IMG/VR virus record: IMGVR_UViG_3300027861_002706
Span: 53,602-117,601 of that record
Reading direction: 5' to 3' (one strand)
DNA length: 64,000 nucleotides
Origin: a virus
This document shows positions 63,511 to 64,000 of this stretch, piece after piece (positions within the stretch are counted from its first letter, which is position 1; every line of letters starts with the position of its first letter). The notes beneath the pieces are model-generated. The model was given only the letters and a program-made list of their open reading frames with translations, did no database searches and was not told the origin of the DNA. A program made the position numbers and the translations under genes.

Positions 63511-63882
63511 ATGATGTCTATTCTTCTCACTTTCGTATTGACTACTGTGATCAACGCTGCACTGGCGGCCTTGATCATCCACCGGTCGCTCATCAAGGAG
63601 AGGCGCTTAAGTGCGCTCATTCTTGCTGAGACGATGAACTCCTTGCGTAAGGAGTACATCGCCCAGAACCTCGCCTCCCATGGGGAGGAGGGCCTGGAGG
63701 ACGTGTACCATCGCATGATGGACGTCCAGGCCGATCTGCACTGCGTGCTGACAAGCGCGAGGCAGAGTCGCGGGATGATCGAAGGACTGCTTGGCAACCT
63801 CGGTCTGACATGCTGGGACCTCCCAAACCTGGGCCTGTGCTCGAAAGAGTACATGTCTAAGGTAATGTCAGAGGAGAACTGA
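63511..63882 (+). CDS. Small membrane-anchored protein of unknown function (123 aa)
   Basis: The only plausible plus-strand gene. A GTG at 63505 is possible, but AAGG at 63502-63505 suits ATG 63511 (or 63514). One N-terminal membrane segment (SILLTFVLTTVINAALAALII) is followed by a basic, helical cytoplasmic part (HRSLIKERRLSALILAETMNSLRKEY), with Cys residues near the end (TCWDLPNLGLCSKEY). Its base composition is visibly GC-richer than the structural array, a possible sign of different origin. A GC hairpin follows the stop. Function unknown. Confidence 0.6.
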   Translation: MMSILLTFVLTTVINAALAALIIHRSLIKERRLSALILAETMNSLRKEYIAQNLASHGEEGLEDVYHRMMDVQADLHCVLTSARQSRGMIEGLLGNLGLTCWDLPNLGLCSKEYMSKVMSEEN

Positions 63883-63896
63883 TCACACCTGCCGCA

Positions 63897-63930
63897 CAGG
63901 GGAGGGAAGGGCATAAGCCCTCCTCCCCTG
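63897..63930. other. GC-rich hairpin after the plus-strand gene
   Basis: Starting 14 bases past the stop, arms 63897-63912 and 63917-63930 pair 9 bp (CAGGGGAGG/CCTCCCCTG) and, past a small bulge, a further GGGC/GCCC, with a 4-base loop. No U-tract follows, so it is not a canonical terminator. It may stabilise the 3' end or slow RNA polymerase. Confidence 0.5.
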
Positions 63931-63933
63931 GGT

Positions 63934-63951
63934 CCATGTGTATACACATGG
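63934..63951. promoter_or_regulatory. Perfect 18-bp palindrome
   Basis: CCATGTGTA is followed directly by its exact reverse complement TACACATGG. It contains TGTGTATACACA and sits 13 bases before a second inverted repeat with the same TACACA core. It could be an operator for a dimeric regulator. No partner is known. Confidence 0.4.
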
Positions 63952-63963
63952 GTTTAGGTCCGG

Positions 63964-63978
63964 GTACACATTGTGTAC
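63964..63978. promoter_or_regulatory. 15-bp inverted repeat sharing a core with the neighbouring palindrome
   Basis: GTACACA and TGTGTAC flank a single central base. It shares TACACA/TGTGTA with the 18-bp palindrome at 63934-63951. Paired sites with this core suggest a regulated promoter or replication element just beyond the window, but this is inference. Confidence 0.4.
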
Positions 63979-64000
63979 TTGAGATGCTCAAGGCTAACCC

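Noticed and set aside
1-64000. tRNA genes, CRISPR arrays, insertion sequences and integrase genes
   Set aside because: None was seen on reading both strands; the repeats present are coding tandem repeats or the single 45-bp duplication.

Overview
The window is most likely part of a large contractile-tailed (myovirus-type) bacteriophage genome. The evidence is a complete head-assembly set (terminase, portal, prohead protease, decoration-like protein, HK97-type major capsid protein), a contractile-tail set (sheath, tube, gp25-like and J-like baseplate proteins, giant hub protein), a small-membrane-protein/lipoprotein cassette and a phage-type class II ribonucleotide reductase (RNR). No rRNA, tRNA, CRISPR array, insertion sequence or integrase was seen. 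The host is not identifiable. Lipoproteins with a lipobox and a possible spanin pair would fit a Gram-negative host, but that is inference.

Layout, reading the dominant minus strand from right to left. The right edge (63198-64000) is an intergenic region with one GC-rich plus-strand gene for a small membrane-anchored protein, followed by a hairpin and two palindromes. On the minus strand, a 35-codon ORF overlaps the start of the class II RNR gene, which ends at a strong intrinsic terminator (61161-61200). An almost gapless array of about 60 kb follows: two small unknown proteins; a 1496-residue fusion with HAD, DEDD-exonuclease-like and PD-(D/E)XK-nuclease-like parts; three Gly/Ala-rich proteins; the large terminase; an unknown helical protein; portal; protease/scaffold; decoration-like protein; major capsid protein followed by a GC hairpin; a probable head protein; and an Ig-like protein. 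Then comes the membrane/lipoprotein cassette (41033-40062), with a 42-codon lipoprotein gene overlapping both neighbours. An adhesion-like module (40062-32490) ends in a 1125-residue 20-residue-repeat protein. The tail follows: two joining proteins, sheath, three consecutive tube-like paralogues, two chaperone-position proteins, three giant proteins of about 1540, 1885 and 2480 residues, and the baseplate and fibre genes running off the left edge.

How the genes fit together. Terminase packages DNA through the portal into a capsid matured by the protease; sheath, tubes, giant internal proteins and baseplate form the injection machine; fibre and lectin-like proteins bind the host; the membrane cassette probably serves lysis. 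Gene spacing of a few bases or small overlaps (TAATG, ATGA, TGATG) suggests long polycistronic, translationally coupled transcripts.

The most unusual items are the HAD/exonuclease/nuclease fusion among structural genes, a DxDxD element in the 1885-residue protein that resembles the RNA polymerase beta-prime active site, a perfect 45-bp duplication between two tail genes 8 kb apart, the hidden lipoprotein gene, and the run of three tube-fold paralogues. Functional statements rest on reading motifs by eye; no database search was run.
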